DNA of 32,147 bases. Source: Eubacteriales bacterium (lineage in GTDB: Bacteria; Bacillota; Clostridia; Oscillospirales; Oscillospiraceae). The notes under the pieces are model-generated. The model was given only the letters and a program-made list of their open reading frames with translations, was not told the DNA's origin and made no database searches. The stretch is from contig JAUNPV010000019.1 of the NCBI GenBank assembly GCA_030536515.1, forward strand, positions 1-32,147, given 5' to 3'. Both the position numbers and the translations under genes were made by a program. Positions 1 through 7,614 of this stretch are shown piece by piece (position 1 is the stretch's first letter; each line of letters begins with the position of its first letter).

Positions 1-86
1 TTGTCCAAGGTGTTAATAGTTTGTCTTTACGTTATTCAATTTACAAGGTACAGTTTTCGCTTCCCAGTCTCCCGGTTAGCTTGCTC
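1..86 (-). other. Putative rRNA-operon leader (operon off the left edge)
   Basis: Read on the minus strand, this stretch follows three tandem strong promoters and contains a segment reading CTGTACCTTGTAAATTGAAT. That resembles the conserved leader found just upstream of 16S or 23S rRNA genes in Firmicutes (the CTTTGAAAACTGAA-type motif). No ORF is present. The inference is that a rRNA operon, transcribed leftwards, begins before position 1. No rRNA sequence itself is visible, so a tRNA cluster or another highly expressed stable RNA remains possible. Confidence 0.5.
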
Positions 87-115
87 ATTCTATCACATCC
101 GAACTAGTTTGTCAA
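87..115 (-). promoter_or_regulatory. Tandem strong promoter P3 (promoter nearest the left edge)
   Basis: On the minus strand the -35 is TTGACA (110-115), the spacer is 17 bp and the -10 is TAGAAT (87-92). An A-tract plus GTTC lies directly upstream of the -35, shared with P1 and P2. It matches the vegetative sigma-A consensus at all six -35 positions. Confidence 0.75.
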
Positions 116-188
116 GAACTTTTTTCAGGTTTTTGAAACCTTTTTCGAAGTTTTAGAAGATTTGGTTGGCTGCCTCAGCAGCTGGGCT

Positions 189-217
189 ATCATACCATAT
201 TGTGTTCCGTTTGTCAA
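189..217 (-). promoter_or_regulatory. Tandem strong promoter P2
   Basis: On the minus strand the -35 is TTGACA (212-217), the spacer is 17 bp and the -10 is TATGAT (189-194). The upstream A-tract and GTTC are the same as in P3, which makes an exact direct repeat across the -35 regions. The -35 lies 102 bp upstream of that of P3. Confidence 0.75.
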
Positions 218-278
218 GAACTTTTTTCTTGAATTTTGAAACTTTTTGGTGTTGCCTCGCCTGGCGGACAGCTTGCAT

Positions 279-307
279 ATATTACCACTTTCGCCTTTAT
301 TTGTCAA
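279..307 (-). promoter_or_regulatory. Tandem strong promoter P1 (most upstream)
   Basis: On the minus strand the -35 is TTGACA (302-307), the spacer is 17 bp and the -10 is TAATAT (279-284). The A-tract is conserved, followed by GCTC in place of GTTC. It lies 90 bp upstream of P2 and starts right after the stop codon of the gerA-like gene, so read-through from that gene would enter this promoter array. Confidence 0.7.
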
Positions 308-329
308 GAGCTTTTTTCCTGGAATTTTC

Positions 330-1754
330 CTATTTTTGATTTTTTCTGTCCTGGGGGTCCAGGGCCGGATTCCGGTACTTCTGATTCTTCAGCCGAGGCC
401 TTGTGGGCTTATTGTGGCGCAGCAGCAGATAGGGCACGCCCAGGCTTTTCAGCGTCAGCATCCGTCCAATCAGCAGCGCCGCCCCCAGGGCAATGCCCGG
501 GAAGCCCAGGGCCGCCGCCAGCAGGGCGATGCCGAAGCGCCAGACCCGTATGCCGTTGGCCAAATCCCGGTTTGGCAGGACGAAGCCGCAGACCCCCGCA
601 ATGCTCACCGTCACCAGGGCCACCGGGGAAACCAGGCCAGCCTCCACTGCCGCCGTGCCGATGATGATGCCGCCGATGGTGGACACCGACTGGCCGATGG
701 CCTGGGGCAGATGGATGCCCGACTCCTGGAGCATTTCCAGGGCGATGAGCAGGCTGATGACCTCCCCCGCCGCCGTAAAGGGGCTGGCCTGCATATTCTC
801 CAGCAGGGCCTCGCGGATATCCGGCGGTATCCAGCCGGAATGGTGCATGGTCAGAGCCACATAGGCTCCGGGCAGCAGCAGCCCCGCCACCAGGGCCCCG
901 TAGCGCAGTATCCTGACCACCGTGGCCGAGATATAGTCCCGGCTCCGGTCCTCGGGGCTGACCATCAGATAGCCCAGGTCCACCGGGGCCAGATACCCCA
1001 GGGGCAGCCCGTCCACCAGCAGCCCCACCCGGCCGTCCAGCAGCCCCCGGCAGAAGGTGTCCGCCCGCTCGGTGTATTGCAGCAGCGGAAAGGCCGTGGC
1101 CCGGGAGCCGGTGATATACTCCTCCACCGCCGCCGGGGAGATGAGCCCGTCGATGCAGATGCTGTCCAGGCGCTGCTTCATCCGCTCCACCAGCTCCGGG
1201 TTGGTCAGACCCTGGATGGACACCACCGTCACATTGGTCAGGCTCCGCTGGCCCACCCTGGTTTCGTACAGCCGCAGGTCCGGGGTTCGCAGATGGCGGC
1301 GGACCAGGCTGGTGTTGGAGCGGACTGTCTCCACGAAGGCATCCTTGGGGCCTTTGACGGTGTTCTCCACCTCCGGCGGGGAGGGGTTCCGCTTTTCCCC
1401 GGTTTTGACCTCGAAGGCAATGGCCCCGGCCCCGGGGAACAGCACCACGCAGAAGCCGTTGACCAGGTCCAACGCCACCTCGTTTAAGTCCTTGCAGGCC
1501 ACGGCCACACTGTTGTAAATACCGCCCTCCAAGGCCTTCCGGTACAGCTCCCGGACGGTGTCCCCCCGCAGGGTCTCCACCACAGGCCGGATGACGTACT
1601 CCGATGCGTCGCTGCCGGAAATCAGGCCGTCGATGGCGTAGGCATAGAGGATGGTCCCGCCGCAGCGCAGCCGCCGGACGGTGAAGTCCGCCGCCCCGCT
1701 GAAGATTCCCCGGATATTGTCATCCGTCACCGGTCCCTGGTAATAGCGTTCCAT
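330..1754 (-). CDS. GerA-family spore germination protein (GerXA/SpoVAF-like)
   Basis: Integral membrane protein of 474 aa, close to the family length. The N-terminal half is soluble and contains the family-typical stretch [14 protein letters not shown] and a substrate-pocket-like region. The C-terminal half (about residues 285-440) holds several hydrophobic membrane segments, followed by a basic tail. GerA-type A subunits combine with B and C subunits into germinant receptors in the inner spore membrane; SpoVAF is a related protein of the dipicolinate channel locus. No gerB, gerC or spoVA gene is next to it here, so it is an orphan. The start is supported by AGAGGT (1761-1766) upstream of the ATG. 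It points towards the tandem promoters at the left edge. Whether it is a receptor subunit or a SpoVAF homologue cannot be settled from sequence alone. Confidence 0.9.
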   Translation of the reverse strand: MERYYQGPVTDDNIRGIFSGAADFTVRRLRCGGTILYAYAIDGLISGSDASEYVIRPVVETLRGDTVRELYRKALEGGIYNSVAVACKDLNEVALDLVNGFCVVLFPGAGAIAFEVKTGEKRNPSPPEVENTVKGPKDAFVETVRSNTSLVRRHLRTPDLRLYETRVGQRSLTNVTVVSIQGLTNPELVERMKQRLDSICIDGLISPAAVEEYITGSRATAFPLLQYTERADTFCRGLLDGRVGLLVDGLPLGYLAPVDLGYLMVSPEDRSRDYISATVVRILRYGALVAGLLLPGAYVALTMHHSGWIPPDIREALLENMQASPFTAAGEVISLLIALEMLQESGIHLPQAIGQSVSTIGGIIIGTAAVEAGLVSPVALVTVSIAGVCGFVLPNRDLANGIRVWRFGIALLAAALGFPGIALGAALLIGRMLTLKSLGVPYLLLRHNKPTRPRLKNQKYRNPALDPQDRKNQK

Positions 1755-1770
1755 TTCGTCACCTCTAGTG

Positions 1771-1800
1771 TAGATTGCCCGGATTTTGCTGGGTTATTCA
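1771..1800 (-). promoter_or_regulatory. Possible forespore (sigma-G/F type) promoter of the gerA-like gene
   Basis: On the minus strand TGAATA (1795-1800), a 17 bp spacer and CAATCTA (1771-1777) resemble the known sigma-G pattern TGMATA / CATACTA; the -10 matches only 5 of 7. The predicted transcript start would fall close to or inside the ribosome binding site at 1761-1766, which weakens the call. Confidence 0.3.
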
Positions 1801-1829
1801 TTGCAATCCGGGGGAATCGGTGTTATAGT
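1801..1829 (+). promoter_or_regulatory. Promoter of the Nudix operon
   Basis: TTGCAA (1801-1806), 17 bp, then TATAGT (1824-1829). The predicted start near 1836 leaves a short leader containing GGAGG at 1848-1852 ahead of the ATG at 1861. Confidence 0.55.
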
Positions 1830-1860
1830 TACATTATTATGATATTTGGAGGACACTGCC

Positions 1861-2475
1861 ATGACCCGCATCAACGATATCCAAAAGCTGACGGACAACC
1901 GTTTTCTGAATCTGTACCGGCTGGATGCCCAGTTCCGGGACGGCTCCCGGAACCCCTACTACGCCGCCTCCCGGCGCAGAACCGTGGACACAATCAAGGC
2001 CCGGACCCACGACAATAACCCCGACGGGGTGGTGATGTTCGGCGTTTACGGACCGCAGAAGGACCGGGTTGTGCTGATTCGCCAGTTCCGCTACCCCATC
2101 GACGGCTATGTCTACGAATTTCCCGCCGGGCTGGTGGAGCCTGGGGAGAACGCCCGGGAGGCGGGCATCCGGGAGATGTTCGAGGAGACGGGCCTGACCT
2201 TCACCCCCCGGGAGGGGAACGCCTTCTGCCGCCCCTTCTTCACCAGCGTGGGCATGACCGACGAAAGCTGCGCCATGGTCTACGGCTACTGCCAGGGCGT
2301 CCCCACCAGCGCCAACCAGGAGGGCACCGAGGACATCCAGGTGGTGCTGGCCGACCGGGCGGAGTGCCGCCGCATTTTGAAGGAGGAAAACGTGGCGATT
2401 ATGTGCGCCTATCATCTGATGCACTTCCTGGCCAGCGCCGGGGACCCGCTGGACTTTTTGGAGGAGGGGAAATGA
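1861..2475 (+). CDS. Nudix hydrolase, ADP-ribose pyrophosphatase-like
   Basis: A 204-aa cytoplasmic hydrolase. A complete Nudix box runs from about residue 90 to 112: G, five residues, E, seven residues, REM, F, EE, T, GL, exactly the G-x5-E-x7-REUxEExGU pattern that binds the catalytic metal. The sequence EFPAGLVEPGE just before and within the box is typical of the ADP-ribose pyrophosphatase branch, which hydrolyses ADP-ribose to AMP and ribose 5-phosphate. A TTG at 1846 would extend the frame by five codons, but GGAGG at 1848-1852 sits at ideal distance from the ATG at 1861, so that start is chosen. Its stop overlaps the next start as ATGA, which implies translational coupling. Substrate specificity is inferred, not shown. 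Confidence 0.88.
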   Translation: MTRINDIQKLTDNRFLNLYRLDAQFRDGSRNPYYAASRRRTVDTIKARTHDNNPDGVVMFGVYGPQKDRVVLIRQFRYPIDGYVYEFPAGLVEPGENAREAGIREMFEETGLTFTPREGNAFCRPFFTSVGMTDESCAMVYGYCQGVPTSANQEGTEDIQVVLADRAECRRILKEENVAIMCAYHLMHFLASAGDPLDFLEEGK

Positions 2476-2897
2476 AAAAGCTGGACAGCTATCATGTGGT
2501 TATGGCCCGGTATTTCTTCTGGGCCGGGGCGGTGCTGCTGCTGCTCGGCTCCGTGCTTTCTGAGGGCCAGATGCTGCGGTTTTTGGGAGCCTGCATGGCT
2601 CTGGCGGGGGCGGTGGTGGACTGCGGCGCTCTGCTGCGGGAACTGCGGTTCAAGCATCACGCTGCCGCCCGGACCCCGGAGCAGGTGACCGTCCGCATTC
2701 CCGCCCCCTCCGCCGTCCATATCCGGGGGCTGTTCTTCTTCACCCTGGAGTGCACCTGCGGCGGTCAGACCGTCACCGGGCCGCTGATGGCCCTGCCCCG
2801 GTGGAGCCGGTTCGTCCGCAGCAACGCCCTGTCCGCCCAGCCGAAGGTCACGGTGTATACCCGGGGCGGGAAAACCCTGATTGAGGCCTACATTTAA
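2472..2897 (+). CDS. Small hypothetical membrane protein
   Basis: A 141-aa protein of no family I recognise. Residues about 12-50 form two adjacent hydrophobic segments, which predicts a short membrane hairpin; the remaining ~90 residues are polar, with a CTCGG stretch and several arginines. The ATG overlaps the Nudix stop codon (ATGA) and GAGGAGGGGA lies just upstream, so this start is preferred over an in-frame ATG further upstream inside the Nudix gene. It is cotranscribed with the Nudix gene; no functional link is evident. Confidence 0.7.
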   Translation: MKKLDSYHVVMARYFFWAGAVLLLLGSVLSEGQMLRFLGACMALAGAVVDCGALLRELRFKHHAAARTPEQVTVRIPAPSAVHIRGLFFFTLECTCGGQTVTGPLMALPRWSRFVRSNALSAQPKVTVYTRGGKTLIEAYI

Positions 2898-3000
2898 TCA
2901 GCTCCGGGAGGGGACAGCCCCTCCCGGCGGCATTCTTTCTTCGGAAGAATGCCCGGACAGCCCCAAGGGCTGTCCCTACGGAATTTCTATATTATAGGAG
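2898..3000. repeat. Three consecutive perfect hairpins between the Nudix operon and mnmE
   Basis: Three inverted repeats lie side by side: a 10-bp stem at 2904-2913/2918-2927, a 9-bp stem at 2929-2937/2945-2953 and a 9-bp stem at 2955-2963/2967-2975. The last is followed by CCCTACGG, an end motif shared with other intergenic repeats of this window. They may act as a terminator or RNA-stability element for the upstream operon, but none has a T-tract. Confidence 0.75.
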
Positions 3001-3006
3001 GAACCT

Positions 3007-4368
3007 ATGTCTCACACCATTGCTGCTGTTTCCACCGGCGCGCAGGTCAGCGCCATTGGCATCATCCGGCTCACCGGCGACGACTGCATTGACGTTGCCG
3101 GCCGGGTCTTTACCTTAAATCATGAAAAGCCCCTGGCCCAGGCTCCCGACCGGAAGCTCATGCTGGGTGCTCTGCGGGATAAGCAGGGCCGGGTCATCGA
3201 CCAGTGCATGGTCGTGGTGTCCCGGGGGCCTCACAGCTACACCGGGGAGGACACCGTGGAATTTCACTGTCACGGGTCCCCGGCTGTGCTGGCGGCGGGG
3301 CTGGAAAGCCTGTACGCCGCCGGGGCCAGACCTGCCCGCCGGGGGGAGTACACCAAGCGGGCCTTCTTAAACGGCAAACTGGACCTGACCCAGGCGGAGG
3401 CGGTCATTGACCTCATCGAGGCGGACACCGCCGACGCTGCCGCCAACGCCGCCGGGCAGGTGGGGGGCGTGCTGCAAAAGAAACTGGCCCCCATTTACGA
3501 CGACCTGACCAACCTGTGCAGCCATTTTCACGCCGTGCTGGACTACCCCGACGAGGATATTGAGGACTTTGGCCTGGAAAATTATGGCGGGCTTCTGCGC
3601 GCCAACGCCAAAAAGCTCTACGCATTGCTTGGAACCTACGGCCAGGGCCGCATCCTGCGCCAGGGGGTGGCCGCCGCCATTGTAGGCCGGCCCAACGTGG
3701 GCAAAAGCAGCCTGCTCAACGCCCTGGCGGGCTACGACCGGGTCATTGTCACCGACGTTCCCGGCACCACCCGGGACACGGTGGAGGAGACCGTCATGCT
3801 GGGGTCCACCCGGCTGCGGCTCATCGACACGGCGGGCATCCGGGAGACTGAGGACGTGGTGGAGGCCATGGGCGTACGCCGCTCCCGGGAGGCGGTGGAC
3901 AGTGCCGATCTGGTGCTGTTCGTCTGCGACGGCTCCCAGAAACTAACCGCCGAGGACGAGGCCATTATGGACCTGTGCTGCGAGCATGAGCACGCCATTG
4001 CCCTCATCAACAAAACGGACCTGGGCTGCCGGGTAGAGCCCAGCGACCTGCCCTTTATGACGGTCATCACCGTCTGCGCCCAGACCGGCGAGGGCCTTGA
4101 CCAGCTGGCGGCGGCGGTGGACGAGATGTTTGCCGGGGAAAGCCCCTGCGACGGCTCCATCCTCACCAACGCCCGCCAGTATGACGCCTGCCGCCGGGCC
4201 TACGAGGCCATGCTCCGGTCCCTGCAGGGCCTGAAGCTGGGCCTGACCCCCGACGCGGTGCTGACGGACGTGGAGGAGGCCATGGAGGCCATGGGCGAAG
4301 TAACCGGCGCCACCGTCCGGGAGGATATCACATCAAGAATTTTCGAACGGTTCTGCGTTGGAAAGTAA
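3007..4368 (+). CDS. mnmE: tRNA uridine-5-carboxymethylaminomethyl(34) synthesis GTPase MnmE
   Basis: MnmE (TrmE) works with MnmG to install the cmnm5 group on wobble uridine 34 of certain tRNAs, using a folate-derived carbon; it is a cytoplasmic, K+-stimulated GTPase. The 453-aa length is usual for the family. In order: an N-terminal folate-binding domain (about 1-118) with PHSYTGEDTVEFHCHGS, a helical domain, and an inserted GTPase domain with G1 GRPNVGKS (from about 227), switch I GTTRDT, DTAG, and NKTD (from about 335). The C-terminus ends in FCVGK, where the conserved family end is C-[IV]-GK with the essential cysteine. AGGAGG directly precedes the ATG. mnmG, its usual partner, is not adjacent here. 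Confidence 0.97.
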   Translation: MSHTIAAVSTGAQVSAIGIIRLTGDDCIDVAGRVFTLNHEKPLAQAPDRKLMLGALRDKQGRVIDQCMVVVSRGPHSYTGEDTVEFHCHGSPAVLAAGLESLYAAGARPARRGEYTKRAFLNGKLDLTQAEAVIDLIEADTADAAANAAGQVGGVLQKKLAPIYDDLTNLCSHFHAVLDYPDEDIEDFGLENYGGLLRANAKKLYALLGTYGQGRILRQGVAAAIVGRPNVGKSSLLNALAGYDRVIVTDVPGTTRDTVEETVMLGSTRLRLIDTAGIRETEDVVEAMGVRRSREAVDSADLVLFVCDGSQKLTAEDEAIMDLCCEHEHAIALINKTDLGCRVEPSDLPFMTVITVCAQTGEGLDQLAAAVDEMFAGESPCDGSILTNARQYDACRRAYEAMLRSLQGLKLGLTPDAVLTDVEEAMEAMGEVTGATVREDITSRIFERFCVGK

Positions 4369-4376
4369 TTGACGCA

Positions 4377-4606
4377 CCAAAATACCTTCCCCCGGGGGGA
4401 AGGTGGCAAAGGCCGACGTAAGTCGGACTTTGACGGATGAGGAATGCGGGCGGGGAGGCTGGATGTTGTAGCCGTCAGTGCTTGCTGAATGGTAAATGAA
4501 CCTGCCAGCAAGCACGAACCGATACCACAGTTAAGGTTACTTCCCGCATTCCTCATCCGCCCCAGTGTGCGCACTGGGGCACCTTCCCCCCGGGGGAAGG
4601 TTTTGG
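4377..4606. repeat. Family A palindromic repeat element, copy 1
   Basis: Both ends read CCAAAA...CCTTCCCCC followed by the reverse complement of the G/C run, which makes terminal palindromes within terminal inverted repeats of about 26 bp. Inside each end sits a variable hairpin, then the constant box CGGATGAGGAATGCGGG (left) and its complement (right), then an unrelated centre. Left hairpin arms are CCGAC/GTCGG; the right hairpin is CCCCAGT/ACTGGGG. There is no coding capacity. It fills most of the space between mnmE and the sigma operon. Confidence 0.85.
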
Positions 4607-4661
4607 GGTGCGGTGCTATTTTTAGAATAAACAAAAATTTTTCCTTTTTTTCAAAAATCCA

Positions 4662-4686
4662 TGCAACCAACTCCTGATTCTTCCGT
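4662..4686 (+). promoter_or_regulatory. ECF-type promoter of the sigma/anti-sigma operon
   Basis: TGCAACC (4662-4668), then CGTG from 4684, gives AAC-N16-CGT, the pattern known for ECF sigma autoregulated promoters. The predicted start near 4694 leaves a leader with AAGGAGGGG before the ATG at 4722. This suggests autoregulation by a sigma factor of the operon; no vegetative promoter is evident at this position. Confidence 0.45.
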
Positions 4687-4721
4687 GTATATAGATATAG
4701 AAGAAAAAAGGAGGGGACTTG

Positions 4722-5123
4722 ATGAATCAGTGTCGGTATCCGGGCGTCGAAGGCGGCGACCGGTGTTTTACCATCGTCTATAACATTTTGTCCAACAAGG
4801 AAAATACCCGCCAGGGTGTCAGCGGCACCTGGCTTGCCGCCTGGAACGCCGTGCCGCCGTGGCATTTGGGGAGCCTTCTGAAACGGCCCGCCCACCGGTC
4901 GGTTCCGGCGGACCGGCAGGCGGCCCTTTGCCTGAGCCTTCGCCGGTTTGTGGACGGCCTGTCGGAGAACGAGCGGCAGGCGTTTCTGCGGCGGTACTGG
5001 TATCTGGACTCCACCGCCGAGATGGCGGCGCAGATGGGGGCCTCCGAACGGAAAATCAAAACAATGCTCATGCGCACCCGGGGCAAGCTCCGGGCGGAGC
5101 TGGAAAAGGAGGGTCTGCTATGA
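4722..5123 (+). CDS. Truncated sigma-70-family factor (region 4 intact, region 2 degenerate)
   Basis: A 133-aa paralogue of the 185-aa sigma factor encoded downstream at 7057. The C-terminal region 4 (about residues 80-133, including RRYWYLDS and the shared end RAELEKEGLL) is well preserved. The N-terminus lacks roughly 20 residues. In the region-2 segment the conserved acidic residues of the full paralogue are replaced (DAEESVSD becomes NTRQGVSG), and the linker is shortened by about 30 residues. The start is the ATG at 4722, preceded by AAGGAGGGG; a TTG at 4719 is less likely. Its stop overlaps the next start as ATGA. It may be a decaying copy, or a shortened regulator able to bind DNA or the anti-sigma but poorly able to bind core polymerase; the second is inference. 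Confidence 0.75.
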   Translation: MNQCRYPGVEGGDRCFTIVYNILSNKENTRQGVSGTWLAAWNAVPPWHLGSLLKRPAHRSVPADRQAALCLSLRRFVDGLSENERQAFLRRYWYLDSTAEMAAQMGASERKIKTMLMRTRGKLRAELEKEGLL

Positions 5124-7036
5124 CAGCGCTGGAACTGCTGGAAGCCATTGGCGACGTAAACGGAGCCTACATTCTGGAGGCCCAGTCCGTCCGGGAGCCC
5201 CGGCCCCGCCGCCGAACTTCAAAATGGAAAATCCTCATTTTAGCGGCTGCCATGGCCCTGCTGCTGTCGGGCTGCGCCTATGCGGTGCTGAAGCTCCAGG
5301 ATTTGCAGCTGGGTCAATGGACCCCCAACCCGGTGTTTATGGACGAAACCGAGCGGGACAAGCCCCATCCCAGCCGGGATGTGATTTCCCTCCACGGCTT
5401 TGCCGGGTCCCCCGGGTTCCAGGCTCTCCAGGAATGGCTGGAATTCAAAAACACCTATGACACCGACGAGAGCGGGCAGAACAATTATTCATCCCCGGAG
5501 GCCTACCGCTCATTTTTCTGCTTCAATCAGGAAATGCAGGACAAGGTAGATGAACTCTGCCAGAAATACGGTCTCAATCTCCCCGGTCGCAGCATAATCT
5601 CCTATGATGCCGAGGGCGATTTGTTCCCCTCTGTGGGCATTTCCAGCATTCTCCGGGAGGATGCCGCCGTTATCTACACGTTTGAGGGTGCCGGGACTTA
5701 CTTCCAGAGCGGCAACTTCCACTTGCCCGGGAAGCTGACCCTTACAGATTCTGCCTGGACCAGCCCCTTTGTCTATTTCTTCTCCTATACCAGCAAGGAC
5801 TGCTTTGACGGCAACTTCATGTCCGTCGGCAGCATTGACAGCTTCCAGCAATGGACGTACACCGCTTCCGATGGCACGCCCCTGCTGCTGGCTGTAAGCC
5901 CAGAATCCTGCCTGGTGCTGGCGGACCGGGGCAACGCCGTGATTTCCATTACCGTCTGCTATCCAATCTGCGGTGAGACCGTATTAGGTGACGAACCCAT
6001 GACCCATGCGGCTCTGGAAGCCTTTGCAGACTGCTTTGATTACAGCATAAAGCCCCTGGGCATTGGCCGGACTTACCCCGGCTATGCAGAATTTTTGACC
6101 GGGCTGTGCCCCGCCCCCACGGAAAACGACCTCTATCTTCTCAGGGACCTGGACGGGGACGGCAGCGACGAGCTGCTGGTGACCCACAACGGCAGCTTCA
6201 GCCTGGTGCTGACCATGGAAAATGACCGGGCGAAGATTGTCTACTTCGCCCCGGACCTGTGGCTGTCCGGCGATGTGATTCTGGACAACACCTACGTCCA
6301 GGAGGGCCAGGAAATCTACCGGATGCTTGCCTTCCGGGAGGGCCGGTTCGAATACGAGAATTACATCGAAAACAGTGTCCTCAAGGAGGGCTGGGGCAAA
6401 AGCGCCGCCCTGGGGGACAAGCCCTATTGGGAGGTCCCCATCACCGCCGACGAGGCCTGGGGCATCATCAACAGCTATGAGCTCCGCCAGCCCCGGTGGT
6501 TCCCGGTGGCAGACTTCCCCGGCTTTGCCGGTGCACCAATTGCGGTGACGGAGGAACCAACCTTCCCGGAGGCCCTCACCCCGGAGGAGCTGGGCCGTGC
6601 GGCGGAAACGGACCTGGAATTCTATCTGGAGGGCCAGCCCACCGCCACCGCCGCCCAGCTGTTCATCGGCCAGGGCTACTCCCTGTACGTCAACCACACC
6701 GACTGGTTCCTGGAGCAGTCCGAGAACACCGACCTGTGGACCAGCGAGTATAACCCCGATGTGCAGCTGGCCGTCACCTTCTACCCCGGCCTGGATGCCG
6801 AGGACACCCACCGGGCAATCAGGGACCGGGAATCCGACTACCAGCTGGGTGCGGACAAGCGGGGCGGCCTGAACGGTCTGAGTCAGGACCGGGTGATGCA
6901 GCTGAGCATCGCCATTTATGAAACCGACAGCGGCACCTTCGCCGTGTCCTGCCGCTACCCCATGGCAGCAGCCGAGGGCTTTGGAACCCGGCTGTCGGTG
7001 ATGGCCGACACCTTCGAGCTTTGGCCGGAATCGTAA
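5120..7036 (+). CDS. Predicted membrane-anchored anti-sigma factor with large extracellular region (anti-sigma A)
   Basis: A 638-aa protein coupled by ATGA overlap to the truncated sigma gene. Residues 1-35 are a short cytoplasmic segment rich in L, E and R (LLEAIGDVNGAYILEAQ), followed by a hydrophobic stretch at 38-51 ending in LLSGC with Cys52, a perfect lipobox. The extracellular part opens with VISLHGFAGSPGF, a motif shared with the second anti-sigma here. Residues 343-352 (DLDGDGSDEL) resemble a calcium-binding Asp-rich loop of FG-GAP/VCBS type. The remaining ~280 residues match no domain I recognise. The anti-sigma role is inferred from position after a sigma gene, the N-in topology and the shared N-terminus; no zinc-finger motif is present. 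The frame is open upstream, but the ATG at 5120 fits the coupling. Confidence 0.75.
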   Translation: MTALELLEAIGDVNGAYILEAQSVREPRPRRRTSKWKILILAAAMALLLSGCAYAVLKLQDLQLGQWTPNPVFMDETERDKPHPSRDVISLHGFAGSPGFQALQEWLEFKNTYDTDESGQNNYSSPEAYRSFFCFNQEMQDKVDELCQKYGLNLPGRSIISYDAEGDLFPSVGISSILREDAAVIYTFEGAGTYFQSGNFHLPGKLTLTDSAWTSPFVYFFSYTSKDCFDGNFMSVGSIDSFQQWTYTASDGTPLLLAVSPESCLVLADRGNAVISITVCYPICGETVLGDEPMTHAALEAFADCFDYSIKPLGIGRTYPGYAEFLTGLCPAPTENDLYLLRDLDGDGSDELLVTHNGSFSLVLTMENDRAKIVYFAPDLWLSGDVILDNTYVQEGQEIYRMLAFREGRFEYENYIENSVLKEGWGKSAALGDKPYWEVPITADEAWGIINSYELRQPRWFPVADFPGFAGAPIAVTEEPTFPEALTPEELGRAAETDLEFYLEGQPTATAAQLFIGQGYSLYVNHTDWFLEQSENTDLWTSEYNPDVQLAVTFYPGLDAEDTHRAIRDRESDYQLGADKRGGLNGLSQDRVMQLSIAIYETDSGTFAVSCRYPMAAAEGFGTRLSVMADTFELWPES

Positions 7037-7056
7037 GATAGAAAGGAGAGAGAACC

Positions 7057-7614
7057 ATGGAAGACAACGCCATTGTGGATTTATACTGGGACCGCAGCGA
7101 GGAAGCCATTTCCCAGTCGGCCGTGAAATACGGCGGCTACTGCTATTCCATCGCCTATAACATTCTGACCAGCAACGAGGATGCCGAGGAAAGCGTCAGT
7201 GACACGTGGCTGGCCGCCTGGAACGCCATGCCGCCGAGGCGGCCCTCCGTCCTCGCCACCTTTTTAGGGAAGCTCACCCGCCACCTGTCCATCGACCGCT
7301 GGCGGGAGCGCCACGCCGCCAAGCGGGGCGGCGGGGAGATGGTTTTGGCTCTGGAGGAGCTGGCGGGCTGCGTGTCCGGCAGCGGCACCCCCGAGGATGC
7401 CCTGCGCCAAAAGGAGCTGCGCCGGTGCTTAAACCGGTTTCTGGCAGCCCTGCCCGATGCCGAACGCCAGGTGTTTCTGGGCCGGTACTGGTACTTAGAC
7501 TCCGTGTCCCAGGTTGCCGAGCACATGGACTTTTCCGAAAGCAAGGTCAAGTCCATGCTCCTGCGCATCCGGGGCCGCCTGAGGGCCGAGCTGGAAAAGG
7601 AGGGTCTGCTGTGA
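7057..7614 (+). CDS. Sigma-70-family RNA polymerase sigma factor (ECF-like)
   Basis: A 185-aa two-domain sigma factor. Region 2 covers about residues 20-90, with YCYSIAYNIL and the acidic DAEESVSDTWLAAWNAMPP segment, then LTRHLSIDRWRERHA (regions 2.3-2.4). Region 4 covers about 125-180, with LPDAERQVFLGRYWYLDS and the helix-turn-helix DFSESKVKSMLLRIRGRL. This type is common in gut Clostridia and is normally followed by a membrane anti-sigma gene, as here: the stop overlaps the next start (GTGA). AAAGGAGAG precedes the ATG. It lies 20 bp after anti-sigma A, so the whole block 4722-10297 is probably one transcript. Which genes it controls cannot be seen; its own operon promoter is a candidate. 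Confidence 0.92.
   Translation: MEDNAIVDLYWDRSEEAISQSAVKYGGYCYSIAYNILTSNEDAEESVSDTWLAAWNAMPPRRPSVLATFLGKLTRHLSIDRWRERHAAKRGGGEMVLALEELAGCVSGSGTPEDALRQKELRRCLNRFLAALPDAERQVFLGRYWYLDSVSQVAEHMDFSESKVKSMLLRIRGRLRAELEKEGLL

Noticed and set aside
4200-4895. 231-codon minus-strand frame across the end of mnmE and family A copy 1
   Set aside because: Crosses a real gene end, a repeat and the sigma promoter; no supporting signals.
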